Shown in pieces: positions 18,039 to 26,546 of a DNA stretch of 64,000 bases. The DNA is from Herpetosiphon geysericola. GTDB lineage: Bacteria; Chloroflexota; Chloroflexia; Chloroflexales; Herpetosiphonaceae. Numbering within the stretch: the first letter of the stretch is position 1; every line of letters begins with the position of its first letter. The translations under genes were made by a program, and so were the position numbers. Under the pieces are notes generated by a model that had not been told where the DNA came from, made no database searches, and saw nothing but the letters and a program-made list of their open reading frames with translations. Location: assembly GCF_001306135.1 (NCBI RefSeq), contig NZ_LGKP01000046.1, positions 1 through 64,000 on the forward strand, read 5' to 3'.

Positions 18039-19229
18039 GTGAGTACAAAACGTTTATCAATTAAACAACTTGGTAGTGTGCTTTTGATTAGTGCCGCCGC
18101 AGGCGCAGGCGCACGTTATCTCGCCAATAAAACTCGCCAACAAGGCCAAAAAATCTACGATTATACAACTCCCCAAAAATTAATCGATTGGTCGGTTGCG
18201 CGCACAATCGCCTTGCGCGTTTCGCAATGGCAGGAGCATCCGGTCGTCAATCGGGCTGAACGCCAAGCTGAATACGATCAGATGGTCGAGCGTAGCCAGC
18301 CCTTAATCGATGAATATTTGAATGTCAAGCTGCCTGAAACCCTTTCACGGGTCAAAGTCGTTGACCGCAAAGAATGGATCGATGCCAATTTGCGTTCGTT
18401 TGAGCGCTTGTTCGAGCCAATCGAAAAGCTGTATCGTCAAGCAGCCCAAAATGCAGGCCGCAATCCATCGGTTAATGCGATTAATCGGGCGTTTGTCGGC
18501 GCCCAAGTTGGGGCCATGGTTGGGGTTTTAGCTCGCAAGGTGCTTGGTCAATATGATTTGAGTTTGCTCTCGCCCCAAGCTGAGCCAGGCATGCTCTATT
18601 TTGTCGAGCCAAACATCGCCCGCGTTCAAGAAGGTTTAGGCGTTGATGACCATGACTTCCGCTTGTGGATTACGCTGCACGAAACCACTCACGCCTATGA
18701 GTTTGAAGCCTATGGCTGGGTGCGCGATCACTTCAGCAATTTGATTCAGCGCTATTTCAATGAGCTTGGCGGCCAGCTCGATGCCTTGCGCAATGGCTTT
18801 GGCAGCTTCATCAACCGTATTTTCAGCAACAGCAAAGACCAAACCGATGGCCATTGGATGGAGCAATTGCTAACTCCAACTCAGCGCCAAGTATTTAGTG
18901 AATTGCAAGCATTGATGTCGTTGGTTGAAGGCTATAGCAATCACATTATGAATGAAGTTGGTCGCGAAATTCTGCCAAACTTCGATCAAATTGAAGCGCG
19001 AATGAGCGATCGCAAAGAAAAACGCTCAATCTTCGATGAATTGTTCAACCGCATCACGGGCATGAGCCTCAAAATGCAGCAATACGAGCAAGGCGAGCGC
19101 TTTGTGAATGCCATTGCCGACCATGGTGGCAAGGATTTGGCAGCCCGCGTTTGGGAAGGCCCAGAAATGCTGCCAACCCTCGACGAAATTCGAAACCCGC
19201 AACTGTGGATCGCTCGCGTCGGGGTATAA
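18039..19229 (+). CDS. Zinc-dependent metalloprotease-like protein, DUF2342 (F420-associated) family
   Basis: A 396-residue protein of the family known as coenzyme F420 biosynthesis-associated / DUF2342. The HExxH-like zinc motif appears as HETTHAYEFE near residue 211, with the usual downstream acidic and aromatic residues. Start: GTG 18039, with AAAGGA 8 bases upstream; the alternative ATG at 18030 overlaps the Shine-Dalgarno. A short hydrophobic stretch near residues 12-24 could be a weak membrane segment. Family knowledge: widespread in Actinobacteria and Chloroflexi, and of uncertain function. No F420 genes are adjacent here. Confidence 0.78.
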   Translation: MSTKRLSIKQLGSVLLISAAAGAGARYLANKTRQQGQKIYDYTTPQKLIDWSVARTIALRVSQWQEHPVVNRAERQAEYDQMVERSQPLIDEYLNVKLPETLSRVKVVDRKEWIDANLRSFERLFEPIEKLYRQAAQNAGRNPSVNAINRAFVGAQVGAMVGVLARKVLGQYDLSLLSPQAEPGMLYFVEPNIARVQEGLGVDDHDFRLWITLHETTHAYEFEAYGWVRDHFSNLIQRYFNELGGQLDALRNGFGSFINRIFSNSKDQTDGHWMEQLLTPTQRQVFSELQALMSLVEGYSNHIMNEVGREILPNFDQIEARMSDRKEKRSIFDELFNRITGMSLKMQQYEQGERFVNAIADHGGKDLAARVWEGPEMLPTLDEIRNPQLWIARVGV

Positions 19230-19250
19230 TTAAGCCGTTCAAGTGTTCCA

Positions 19251-19287
19251 CCATGCTTCGATGATCAACATCGAGGCATGGTTTTTT
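19251..19287 (+). terminator. Rho-independent terminator after DUF2342 gene
   Basis: CCATGC-T-TCGATG (19251-19263) pairs with CATCGA-G-GCATGG (19269-19281) with one mismatch, followed by six T residues. Confidence 0.88.
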
Positions 19288-19327
19288 GGTTAAAATACTG
19301 CTGCTCTTTTAGCCAATTAGGAATTGT

Positions 19328-19810
19328 ATGCACCAATTGAATCAAGCCCAAGCAGCTTTACTTAGTGGCGATCTTGCTCGTGCGCGCAGCCAGCTGGCGC
19401 TTGTCATTCAACAAGAGCCAAATAATGTGTTGGCATGGCTCATGCTCAGCGAAGTTGTGCAGCAACCAGAGCGCCAACGCGAATGTTTGCAACGGGTTTT
19501 GGCGCTCGAACCACACAATCAAACCGCCCAAAAACGCCTAGCTGCAATCGATCAGCCAGCAATTGCCCCAGCCAAGCCAGCAATCGCCCCAAGCGCAGTT
19601 CAGAAGCTCAATCAGCAACCCCAACCAGCGCGCCAACCAAACACGAACCCTCCAGCAAACACCAGCTTAATCTCAATGCTAGGGATTGCAATCACCTTAG
19701 TTATTTTGTTAATTATAGCTGTGATGGTGTTGCGTGGAATCCCTGAAACCCCAAGCGAGCAGAGCCAAAGCCTGCAAGGATTGCTTGGCCTAGCCATCGC
19801 CCAAAGGTGA
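19328..19810 (+). CDS. TPR-repeat protein with single C-terminal membrane helix
   Basis: A 160-residue protein. Residues 1-75 form about two tetratricopeptide-like helical hairpins (AQAALLSGDLARARSQL, LAWLMLSEVVQQPERQR, LQRVLALEPHNQTAQKRL). A Gln/Ala/Pro-rich linker (about 78-115) leads to one transmembrane helix (about 118-140, ISMLGIAITLVILLIIAVMV) and a short tail. This predicts a cytoplasmic TPR scaffold tethered to the membrane. No specific family was recognised, and the partner is unknown. Confidence 0.7.
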   Translation: MHQLNQAQAALLSGDLARARSQLALVIQQEPNNVLAWLMLSEVVQQPERQRECLQRVLALEPHNQTAQKRLAAIDQPAIAPAKPAIAPSAVQKLNQQPQPARQPNTNPPANTSLISMLGIAITLVILLIIAVMVLRGIPETPSEQSQSLQGLLGLAIAQR

Positions 19811-19853
19811 AGCATGATACAATATCATGAGAATTTTAGTGCTTGGAGTTGCC

Positions 19854-20531
19854 ATGAATGCTTCGCAATTGCTTAAACAAGAACGCGCTGATGCCGTGGC
19901 ATTACTTGAATCGTTAACTGAAGACCAATGGCAGGCGAGTACGCTCTGCGAAGGCTGGAACGTCACCGATTTGTTGGCGCATATGGTCGCCCGCGAATCG
20001 CAACCAATCCGCTTTATTGTGGCTGAATCAACCAAGGGCAAGCTCGGCGTGCACCCCGACGAGTTGATGCGCAAAGCGCGCAACCAAGGCCGCTTCAAAT
20101 TATTGCAGCAATTTCGCAATGGCCCACCGCTGGCCTTTCGTTTGCCCGGGATTGCGTTGGCCAATTTTATCGAGCAATGGGTGCACAACGAAGATTTGCG
20201 CCGCGCAGGCTTGAACAAACCACGCATTTCCTCGCCAGCAGTGCAAAATCTGATTTGGAAAATGCTGCATATCAATGCGCGCATGATGTTGCGCTCATTC
20301 AAAACGCCAGGCGTTTTGAGCTTGGTGCGCCCCGATGGTCAGGCCTTGGCGTTTCAGGTTGGCGGCGCATTTCCCCGTCAAGCAGACCCTACCGCTGCTA
20401 CCGTGAAGCTAATTGGCGAGCCAGGCGAGATTTTGCTGTATTTATTTGGCCGCAAAAGCGCCGCAAACGTGACGATCGAGGGCGATCAGCGCTTGGCCCA
20501 AGCCTTACGCGACACAACGATGGGGCTATAG
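19854..20531 (+). CDS. Maleylpyruvate isomerase (MDMPI/DinB-like) family protein
   Basis: A 225-residue protein of the MDMPI N-terminal family, recognised by an N-terminal helix bundle with LTEDQWQASTLCEGWNVTDLLAHM (cut around residues 24-47), whose His is a likely metal ligand, and WVHNEDLRRA near residue 109. Family knowledge: members are metal enzymes acting with thiol cofactors such as mycothiol, but many are uncharacterised. The start at ATG 19854 has GGAG 6 bases upstream. An extended -10-like TGATACAAT lies at 19815-19823. It is followed after 10 bp by a membrane-protein gene. Confidence 0.75.
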   Translation: MNASQLLKQERADAVALLESLTEDQWQASTLCEGWNVTDLLAHMVARESQPIRFIVAESTKGKLGVHPDELMRKARNQGRFKLLQQFRNGPPLAFRLPGIALANFIEQWVHNEDLRRAGLNKPRISSPAVQNLIWKMLHINARMMLRSFKTPGVLSLVRPDGQALAFQVGGAFPRQADPTAATVKLIGEPGEILLYLFGRKSAANVTIEGDQRLAQALRDTTMGL

Positions 20532-20541
20532 GAGAGCAGCA

Positions 20542-21030
20542 ATGCAACAGCGGAAGGTCGCTCATTATATTGTTACTGGATTAATGCTCATCCTTGGTTT
20601 GATCTTCGGTGCTTTCTTTGTGGTTTGGTGCGGCCTGTTGCGCTTTCTTTTTACCGAAGATGGCTGGACTGGGTGGTTTTTGCTGATTATGGCTGGCTTT
20701 ATCGCATGGCGCGCCATCGAGGCTGGCCGCGATGCTTGGGATGGCTTGCCCAGCGCGCCACCAAGCGCGATTGCTGCCTTGTTGGCAACTCAATTTTTGT
20801 TTGTGGTGATTCAGGTGCATGCCCGCTGGTCAGGCCAAAGCACGGGCATCGATTTGCTCACAATTTTGCCGCATGCGCTGATTTTTGGCTGTATCGGCTT
20901 AATCTTCAGCCTCAATGGTCAATTTACTGGCCACCTGATCGAATATGCCGATGACGAATTTTTGGCTGAGCCAGCACCAAGCAATGAGCATGACGATGAC
21001 GATGATTTGATGTATTTGGGGGGAGCATGA
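20542..21030 (+). CDS. Small integral membrane protein, unknown family
   Basis: A 162-residue protein with about four hydrophobic segments (about 10-32, 44-60, 76-92 and 106-128) and an acidic C-terminal tail with EHDDDDDL. No family was recognised. It follows the MDMPI gene by 10 bp and overlaps the next gene by ATGA, so it is part of an operon with the nucleoside phosphorylase pair. Function is unknown. Confidence 0.7.
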   Translation: MQQRKVAHYIVTGLMLILGLIFGAFFVVWCGLLRFLFTEDGWTGWFLLIMAGFIAWRAIEAGRDAWDGLPSAPPSAIAALLATQFLFVVIQVHARWSGQSTGIDLLTILPHALIFGCIGLIFSLNGQFTGHLIEYADDEFLAEPAPSNEHDDDDDLMYLGGA

Positions 21031-21788
21031 TTTTATTGCTCGGTGGCACTGGCACCTATTTTCTCGACCTTGAGGCCACCTTGGGCGCTGGCAGCTACCA
21101 AACGCTGGAAACGCCCTATGGCACCGCAGGCTCAATCTATCAGCCAGCTCAGTTTGGCGGCAAAATTGGCCTTGCCTCGCGCCATGGCTGGGGTCGTTTA
21201 GATGTCTCGCCACCTTTCGTCAACAGCCGCGCCAACATTTGGGCCGCCAAAGAGCTTGGCTACAACCAGATTTTAAGCTGGAATGGGGTCGGCGCAATCA
21301 ATCAACTCTTGCAAGTTCACGATTTAGTCGTGCTCAACTACGTGCTCAATGGCACCAAAACTCGCCCGATCAATTTTGCTGGCGATCGCCCAAGCCCAAC
21401 AGCTTGGCAAATTCCGCAAGCTGTTTTCGATGTGGCGAGTGCTCAAGCGCTCTACCAGCAAGCCCGCAAGCAGCAAGCCCGCAGCTTCGATTGTGGCACT
21501 TACGCATGTTCGGAAGGTCCACGCCTAGAAACTGCCGCCGAAATTCGGGCTTGGGCCAATTTTGGGGCCGATGTGGTTGGCATGACTTTAGTGCCAGAGG
21601 TGTTGTTGGCTTACGAGTTAGGGATTAAATTTGCCTCGTTGGCCTATGTGACGAACTATGCGACCGGAGTTGAGCCAAGCGCAGGTGCACCACGCTTCTT
21701 TGGGGTTGAAGTGGCCCAAACATGTCTCCAAATTGTGCTAGCAACCGCAGAACAGTTGCTGGCAACTAGCGATATGAGCAACCAATGA
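21027..21788 (+). CDS. MTAP/PNP-family nucleoside phosphorylase
   Basis: A 253-residue protein of the trimeric purine-nucleoside/methylthioadenosine phosphorylase family. Seen: the phosphate-binding loop LLGGTGTYF (residues 4-12), SRHGWGR near 50, the base-site region GTYACSEGPRLETAAEIR (about 157-174), and GMTLVPEVLLAYELG, the ribose-binding Met region. Expected reaction: phosphorolysis of methylthioadenosine, methylthioinosine or a purine nucleoside to the free base and sugar phosphate. It overlaps both neighbours by ATGA. The downstream gene is a degenerate paralogue. Substrate class cannot be decided by eye. Confidence 0.82.
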   Translation: MILLLGGTGTYFLDLEATLGAGSYQTLETPYGTAGSIYQPAQFGGKIGLASRHGWGRLDVSPPFVNSRANIWAAKELGYNQILSWNGVGAINQLLQVHDLVVLNYVLNGTKTRPINFAGDRPSPTAWQIPQAVFDVASAQALYQQARKQQARSFDCGTYACSEGPRLETAAEIRAWANFGADVVGMTLVPEVLLAYELGIKFASLAYVTNYATGVEPSAGAPRFFGVEVAQTCLQIVLATAEQLLATSDMSNQ

Positions 21789-22447
21789 CGTTTACCATAA
21801 CCTCACTTAATACGCCATTTGGGCTGGCGATGTTTGCCACAAAAAACAGCCCCAGCGGGACGCTCGCAATTTTGCTCGACGAACCAAACCCGCATGCGGC
21901 GCTGTATGCAGCCAAAACTCAAGGCGTAAGTTGGATTATCGAGGCCGTGAGCATGCTGCCATGTGATGGTCTGCTTCAGCCAGACGATATTCTGATTCCC
22001 GATCAGCTGGTCGATTTAACGCAGCAACGCGCATCGACCTTCTTTCGCAATCGTGGTTATGGCTTTGTTGGCCAAAACCCAGTCTGGTGTCCCGATTTGC
22101 GTTCCAGTTTATTAAGCGCTGCCCAAAGCGTCAGCCAACGGGTGTTTAGTCGTGGTACACTGGCGGTTGGCGAGGCCACTACGACGCTTGAGGCCGCCCA
22201 AAGCTGGCAAGCCCATGGCCTAAGCCAAAGCGCTGCCCCAGCGGCCTATCTCGCTAAAGAATTAGAATTATGCTACGCTGTCGTTGGCATTGTTGGCACG
22301 GCAGCCAGCACCCTTGGCAATACATTAATTGCGGCAGTCGCCCAGCACTTGCCTTCAAGCACAAGCTGCAACTGCCGCCAGACCATGCAATCGGCGCGCG
22401 ATCGAGGCCTGATTGGCGACGATTGGCGAACATGGATTGGGGAATAA
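21785..22447 (+). CDS. Degenerate MTAP/PNP-like paralogue, possibly a non-catalytic partner
   Basis: This 220-residue protein shows the MTAP/PNP fold pattern without its key sites. It has no N-terminal GGTG loop. It keeps the segment LQPDDILIPDQLVDLTQQRASTFF (split around residues 60-83) and the CPDLRSSLLSAA helix. The GTYxCxEGPRxET region reads GTLAVGEATTTLEAA, and the GMTxVPE motif reads LSQSAAPAAYLAKELEL. It overlaps the intact phosphorylase by four bases. The likely reading is a pseudo-enzyme that pairs with or regulates its neighbour. A diverged enzyme with a different substrate is the alternative. Confidence 0.6.
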   Translation: MTFTITSLNTPFGLAMFATKNSPSGTLAILLDEPNPHAALYAAKTQGVSWIIEAVSMLPCDGLLQPDDILIPDQLVDLTQQRASTFFRNRGYGFVGQNPVWCPDLRSSLLSAAQSVSQRVFSRGTLAVGEATTTLEAAQSWQAHGLSQSAAPAAYLAKELELCYAVVGIVGTAASTLGNTLIAAVAQHLPSSTSCNCRQTMQSARDRGLIGDDWRTWIGE

Positions 22448-22448
22448 G

Positions 22449-23198
22449 ATGGCACTCGTATTACGTAACAGCACACAAATCGAAAAAATGCGCACCGCTG
22501 GCCGTTTGGTCGCTCAAACCCATGCCATGCTGCGCGAATATGTCGTTCCAGGCGCAGTGTTGCTTGATTTGGATAAATTAGTTGAGGACTATCTGCGCGA
22601 GCATGGCGCAACGCCATCGTTTAAAAATTACAAAGGCTTTCCAGCCTCAACCTGTATTTCAATTAACGATGTGATTTGCCACGGGATTCCCGATAAATCG
22701 CGCTTGAAAGATGGCGATTTGGTGGCGATTGATATTGGCGCGTTTCTCGACGGCTGGCATGGCGATTCATGCGTAACCTACGCCGTTGGCAACATCGATG
22801 CTCAAAGCGAAAAGCTGATGAAAGCAACTGAAGAAGCCATGTGGCGAGGGATTGCCCAAGCCCGACCAGGCAATACGCTTGGCGATATTGGTGCCGCAAT
22901 TCAAGAATATACCGAAAGCCAAGGTCTCTCGGTAGTACGCGAATATACTGGCCACGGCATTGGCCGCAACATGCACGAAGCACCAACCGTTTTACATTAT
23001 GGTGAGTGGGGCAAGGGCTTACGCTTACGCGCTGGAATGACCTTCACCATTGAGCCAATGGTCAATCTTGGTAGTTACGCCACGCGTTTGCTTAAAGATG
23101 GCTGGACGGTTAAAACCGTCGATGGCTCGCGCTCGGCCCAATTTGAACATCAAATCGCTGTTACCGATGGCGATCCCTATATTTTAACGGTGCTGTAA
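22449..23198 (+). CDS. map: Methionine aminopeptidase type I, first copy
   Basis: A 249-residue type I methionine aminopeptidase without an N-terminal zinc-finger extension. All five metal ligands are visible: Asp in AIDIG, Asp in HGDSC, His in TGHGIGR, Glu in FTIEP and Glu in AQFEHQ. Role: removal of initiator methionine from nascent proteins. It starts at ATG 22449, one base after the preceding stop codon. It is immediately followed (3-bp gap) by a second, very similar map gene, so this is a tandem duplication, and both copies look functional. Confidence 0.9.
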   Translation: MALVLRNSTQIEKMRTAGRLVAQTHAMLREYVVPGAVLLDLDKLVEDYLREHGATPSFKNYKGFPASTCISINDVICHGIPDKSRLKDGDLVAIDIGAFLDGWHGDSCVTYAVGNIDAQSEKLMKATEEAMWRGIAQARPGNTLGDIGAAIQEYTESQGLSVVREYTGHGIGRNMHEAPTVLHYGEWGKGLRLRAGMTFTIEPMVNLGSYATRLLKDGWTVKTVDGSRSAQFEHQIAVTDGDPYILTVL

Positions 23199-23201
23199 AC
23201 A

Positions 23202-23954
23202 ATGGCAATCAGGATCTACAATCAATCACAAATTAACGAAATGCGTAAAGCAGGCTTGTTGGTGGCCCAAGCCCACGCCATGCTGCGCGAATATGTTGTT
23301 GCTGGTGCGGTGTTGCTTGAGCTTGATCAACGAGTTGAGCAATTTATTCGCGAGCATGGCGCAACGCCATCATTCAAAGGCCATGGTGGGTTTCCCGCCT
23401 CAACCTGTATCTCAGTCAACGATGTGGTCTGCCATGGTATTCCCGATGGCACGCGGCTGAGCAATGGCGATATTGTCTCAATTGATATTGGCGCATGTCT
23501 CAATGGCTGGCATGGCGATTCGTGTGTGAGTTATGCCGTCGGCAAGCTCGATTCACAAAGCGCCAAGCTGCTGAAAGTGACCGAAGAAGCCATGTGGCGC
23601 GGGATTGCTCAAGCTCGAGTTGGCAAAACCATTGGCGATATTGGTGCAGCGATGCAAGAATACACCGAAAGCCAAGGCTTCTCGGTGGTGCGCGAATATA
23701 CTGGCCACGGCATTGGCCGCAAAATGCATGAAACCCCGCCAGATGTCTTTAATTTTGGCGAATGGGGCAAAGGCCTCAAATTGCGGGCTGGCATGACCCT
23801 GACGATTGAACCGATTGTCAATATTGGCTCGGCACGAACTCGCGTGCTGCGTGATGGCTGGACCGCCAAAACCGTCGATGGCTCGCGTTCGGCTCAATTT
23901 GAACATCAACTAGCGATTACCACTGGTGATCCAGAAATTTTAACCAAATTATGA
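23202..23954 (+). CDS. map: Methionine aminopeptidase type I, second copy
   Basis: A 250-residue tandem paralogue of the preceding enzyme, with the same metal ligands (SIDIG, HGDSC, TGHGIGR, LTIEP, AQFEHQ). Long stretches are identical (for example MLREYVV and QARxGxTxGDIGAA). Differences cluster at the N-terminus and around NMHEAPTVLHYG versus KMHETPPDVFNFG near the substrate pocket, so specificity could differ. The gap to the first copy is 3 bp with no clear Shine-Dalgarno of its own, suggesting coupled translation. Its stop overlaps the lspA start by ATGA. Confidence 0.9.
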   Translation: MAIRIYNQSQINEMRKAGLLVAQAHAMLREYVVAGAVLLELDQRVEQFIREHGATPSFKGHGGFPASTCISVNDVVCHGIPDGTRLSNGDIVSIDIGACLNGWHGDSCVSYAVGKLDSQSAKLLKVTEEAMWRGIAQARVGKTIGDIGAAMQEYTESQGFSVVREYTGHGIGRKMHETPPDVFNFGEWGKGLKLRAGMTLTIEPIVNIGSARTRVLRDGWTAKTVDGSRSAQFEHQLAITTGDPEILTKL

Positions 23955-24451
23955 AATTAACCAAACGCTATAGTGGTTTCGCAGCCATGCTTGTGGCGAT
24001 TCTTGCGCTTGATCGCTGGGTTAAATGGTGGACGCTCGATACACTTACGCCCGTGGGCAACCCAGGCACCGAGCCAATTCCTGGTATTTTGCGCTTCGTC
24101 TATGTTGAAAATCGCGGCGTAGCCTTTGGCTTTTTGGAAAACAACTCGCTCTTGCTAGGGATTCTGGCGCTCGGCGTGATTGGCTTTGTGCTGTTTCGCT
24201 CGCGCACATGGTTTCGCGATGCAGGCCTGCTTGGGCAAACGGCGGTTGTGGCAATTATCGCTGGCGGTTTGGGCAATATTATCGATCGTTTTGCCTATGG
24301 CTTTGTGGTTGATACCTTCCACATTATTCCGCTGCCAATCTTTCAAGTGTTTAATATTGCCGATATGGCGATTTCGTTTGGCGCGGTTAGCCTATTTATC
24401 ACGCTGTGGCGCGAGGATGCAGCTAAACGTCGTAGCCAACAAACTGCTTAA
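23951..24451 (+). CDS. lspA: Lipoprotein signal peptidase (signal peptidase II)
   Basis: A 166-residue, four-helix membrane aspartyl protease. The motifs ENRGVAFGF (about 50-58), GGLGNIIDRFAYG (about 107-119, catalytic Asp) and FNIADMAIS (second catalytic Asp) are intact. It cleaves signal peptides before the lipidated cysteine of prolipoproteins; the protein at 54069-55526 is a possible local substrate. It ends the operon that includes the two map genes and is followed by a strong bidirectional terminator. Confidence 0.9.
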   Translation: MKLTKRYSGFAAMLVAILALDRWVKWWTLDTLTPVGNPGTEPIPGILRFVYVENRGVAFGFLENNSLLLGILALGVIGFVLFRSRTWFRDAGLLGQTAVVAIIAGGLGNIIDRFAYGFVVDTFHIIPLPIFQVFNIADMAISFGAVSLFITLWREDAAKRRSQQTA

Positions 24452-24456
24452 CCCAC

Positions 24457-24491
24457 AGCGCTCCTAAAGTCAAAGTCTAGGAGCGCTTTTT
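24457..24491. terminator. Bidirectional terminator between lspA and the GGDEF gene
   Basis: A perfect 10-bp stem, AGCGCTCCTA (24457-24466) with TAGGAGCGCT (24478-24487), is followed by a T-tract and lies between convergent genes. Confidence 0.88.
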
Positions 24492-24495
24492 AATT

Positions 24496-26244
24496 TTAGG
24501 CGCCAAACGTTTGAATCGTATTGCGCCCAGCAGCTTTGGCTTGATACAACGCTTGATCTGCTTGCTGAATCAACTGCTCCAAGGAAATTTCTGCATGCTC
24601 GTGACAAAGCGCCAAACCAAGGCTTACCGAGCTTCTAATTAGCTGTTGCTCATAGGTTAGGCGTTGCTGTTCAATTGCGCTACGCAAGCGTTCAGCAACC
24701 AACAGCGCCTCGGCCTTGGTTACACGGCTCAACAGCACAATAAACTCCTCGCCGCCATAGCGGCCAAGCAAATCGGACTGGCGCAAGGCTGCTTGGGCGG
24801 TTGTCGCAATCGATTGCAGCACGAGGTCGCCGACATGGTGGCCATGCTGATCGTTAATCTGCTTGAAATGATCAATATCAAATAGCATAATTGCGAGTGA
24901 ATTGCCAGCCAACGCTGCTTGCTCCAACAAGACTTGGGCCGAAACCAAAAAATGGCGGCGATTATACAGCCCAGTCAAGCTGTCAATCGTTGCCAAGCGT
25001 TCCAATTCAATTCGTTGCCGATCACGTTCTTGCATCTCTGCCACCAATTCCTGAGTTTTTTGATAATACAAACGGGCTTGCTGTTGGGCTTGCAGCACCT
25101 GATGGGTCACTTGCAATAAGCGCAAACGTTGGTCGGAGCGTTCGTTAAACAAGCTTTCGCGCAAGTGATGATAGGCTTTGAAGTGCTGGATGGCATTGGC
25201 ATAGTCGGCCACTTGCTCGTAGATAGCGGCCAAAGTGCTATGCGCCCTTGCTTGTTGGCAAAGATCGTTGGTCTCGATTGCCAGCGCCAAACCACGCTGC
25301 CCAAACCCCAAAGCCTGAGCATAATCATGCTGACTTGCTACTAGAATACCACGCTGGATCAATGAAAAAATCATATCTTCTTGAAAGCCAAGCTGTTGTG
25401 CCAAACTAAAACTGGCTTCAAATTCGGCCATAGCTTGGGCTGAGCGACCAAAGCGCTGATACACCACACCCAAAATATTCATGACCTCGACAATTCCCTG
25501 CGACCAACCAAGCGCTTGATACAGCTCCAAACTGGCATTGGCATACATCAAGGCATCGTACAATTGGCCATATTCCAAAGCAACCCAGCAGCTATTATCG
25601 AGCATTGTGGCATATAAACGTTTTTGGGCTTTAGTCTCAAGTTCGGCTGGAAGCAGTTGAAATGCTCGTTGTAAATAGCTTTCAGCTTCCATTGGCTGCT
25701 CTAAAACCCGATATAAATAGCCAATATTACTATTCAGAATCGTTTGCATCCATTCATTATTAGTGCTAATCGCAATTTCTTCAGCAATTAAATAATGCTC
25801 CAAGGCTGCATCAAGCTGCGATTGTAGCGCCAAGGTAACGCCTAGAATATTATGCAATGCCATTTTATCGACCCAATTATCAATAAATTGATCGGGAGCA
25901 TCTTGATAATAGCTAGCAGCAGGATTTTTCAATTCAAAGATATTTGGATTCACATAGTCACAATATTCGAGCGCTTTATAAAAACAATTCAATGCTTCAG
26001 CATACTTTTTATGTACACTATAAAATTTACCACGCCAATACCATGCTTCAACGAGGCCCTGATAATAGGGGGTGTAAGCAAATAAGCCATTAGTGGCTTG
26101 ATACTCTGCCTGATAATTTATCTTCCATGCTTGCGATAAATCAATATGGCGTAAATTTGCGGCCCATACATTTAACAAATCGATAGTACGAGCAGGATTG
26201 GTAGATTGCTTTACTTCTTGCTGAATTTGCTGTGATAAAACCAT
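24496..26244 (-). CDS. Diguanylate cyclase with N-terminal TPR array
   Basis: A 582-residue protein. Residues about 20-390 form a superhelix of tetratricopeptide-like repeats (for example LQSQLDAALEHYLIAEEIA, YANAIQHFKAYHHLRESL). A short coiled coil (about 385-425) joins it to a C-terminal GGDEF domain (about 425-582) with DSLTGLYNRRHF, DIDHFKQINDQHGHHVGD and the active-site GRYGGEEF. An RxxD inhibitory site was not obvious. No membrane helix is present, so it is a cytoplasmic c-di-GMP synthase responding to a bound protein or peptide. The start was set at ATG 26244; an upstream start in the same frame cannot be excluded. Confidence 0.83.
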   Translation of the reverse strand: MVLSQQIQQEVKQSTNPARTIDLLNVWAANLRHIDLSQAWKINYQAEYQATNGLFAYTPYYQGLVEAWYWRGKFYSVHKKYAEALNCFYKALEYCDYVNPNIFELKNPAASYYQDAPDQFIDNWVDKMALHNILGVTLALQSQLDAALEHYLIAEEIAISTNNEWMQTILNSNIGYLYRVLEQPMEAESYLQRAFQLLPAELETKAQKRLYATMLDNSCWVALEYGQLYDALMYANASLELYQALGWSQGIVEVMNILGVVYQRFGRSAQAMAEFEASFSLAQQLGFQEDMIFSLIQRGILVASQHDYAQALGFGQRGLALAIETNDLCQQARAHSTLAAIYEQVADYANAIQHFKAYHHLRESLFNERSDQRLRLLQVTHQVLQAQQQARLYYQKTQELVAEMQERDRQRIELERLATIDSLTGLYNRRHFLVSAQVLLEQAALAGNSLAIMLFDIDHFKQINDQHGHHVGDLVLQSIATTAQAALRQSDLLGRYGGEEFIVLLSRVTKAEALLVAERLRSAIEQQRLTYEQQLIRSSVSLGLALCHEHAEISLEQLIQQADQALYQAKAAGRNTIQTFGA

Positions 26245-26546
26245 AGTACGCTTTCGTTGGCAAACTTCTTGCTCTCTGGATTGATCCAATCCAGATTGAT
26301 CGCACATGCGACGATCAATATAAAAACTTTAACATATGCATAATCTTTGCACCATCCCCTCAATGGTGCAACCAACGTTTGGTAAAATCTACCGCTTTCG
26401 GGAGATTTTTTGCAACGTACGTGAGTAGTTTTGCAAGCGTAAGCAATTTTGTTAAGCAATTGATCTAGACTACATTCAAACGCTATTTTTGAAACGGCTT
26501 GACGCTCAATTGCCAACATCAACGCCAATCAAGGAGCATCGCAGCA
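26245..26546. other. Intergenic region between divergent genes (302 bp)
   Basis: This AT-richer spacer separates the divergent GGDEF gene and the pseudo-GTPase/roadblock gene and must hold both promoters. No clear paired -35/-10 set was identified. A Shine-Dalgarno AAGGAG at 26531-26536 serves the plus-strand gene. No small gene or RNA was recognised. Confidence 0.5.

Noticed and set aside
24496-26244. Hybrid GGDEF-EAL enzyme
   Set aside because: Only the GGDEF domain is present after the TPR array; the protein ends soon after it.
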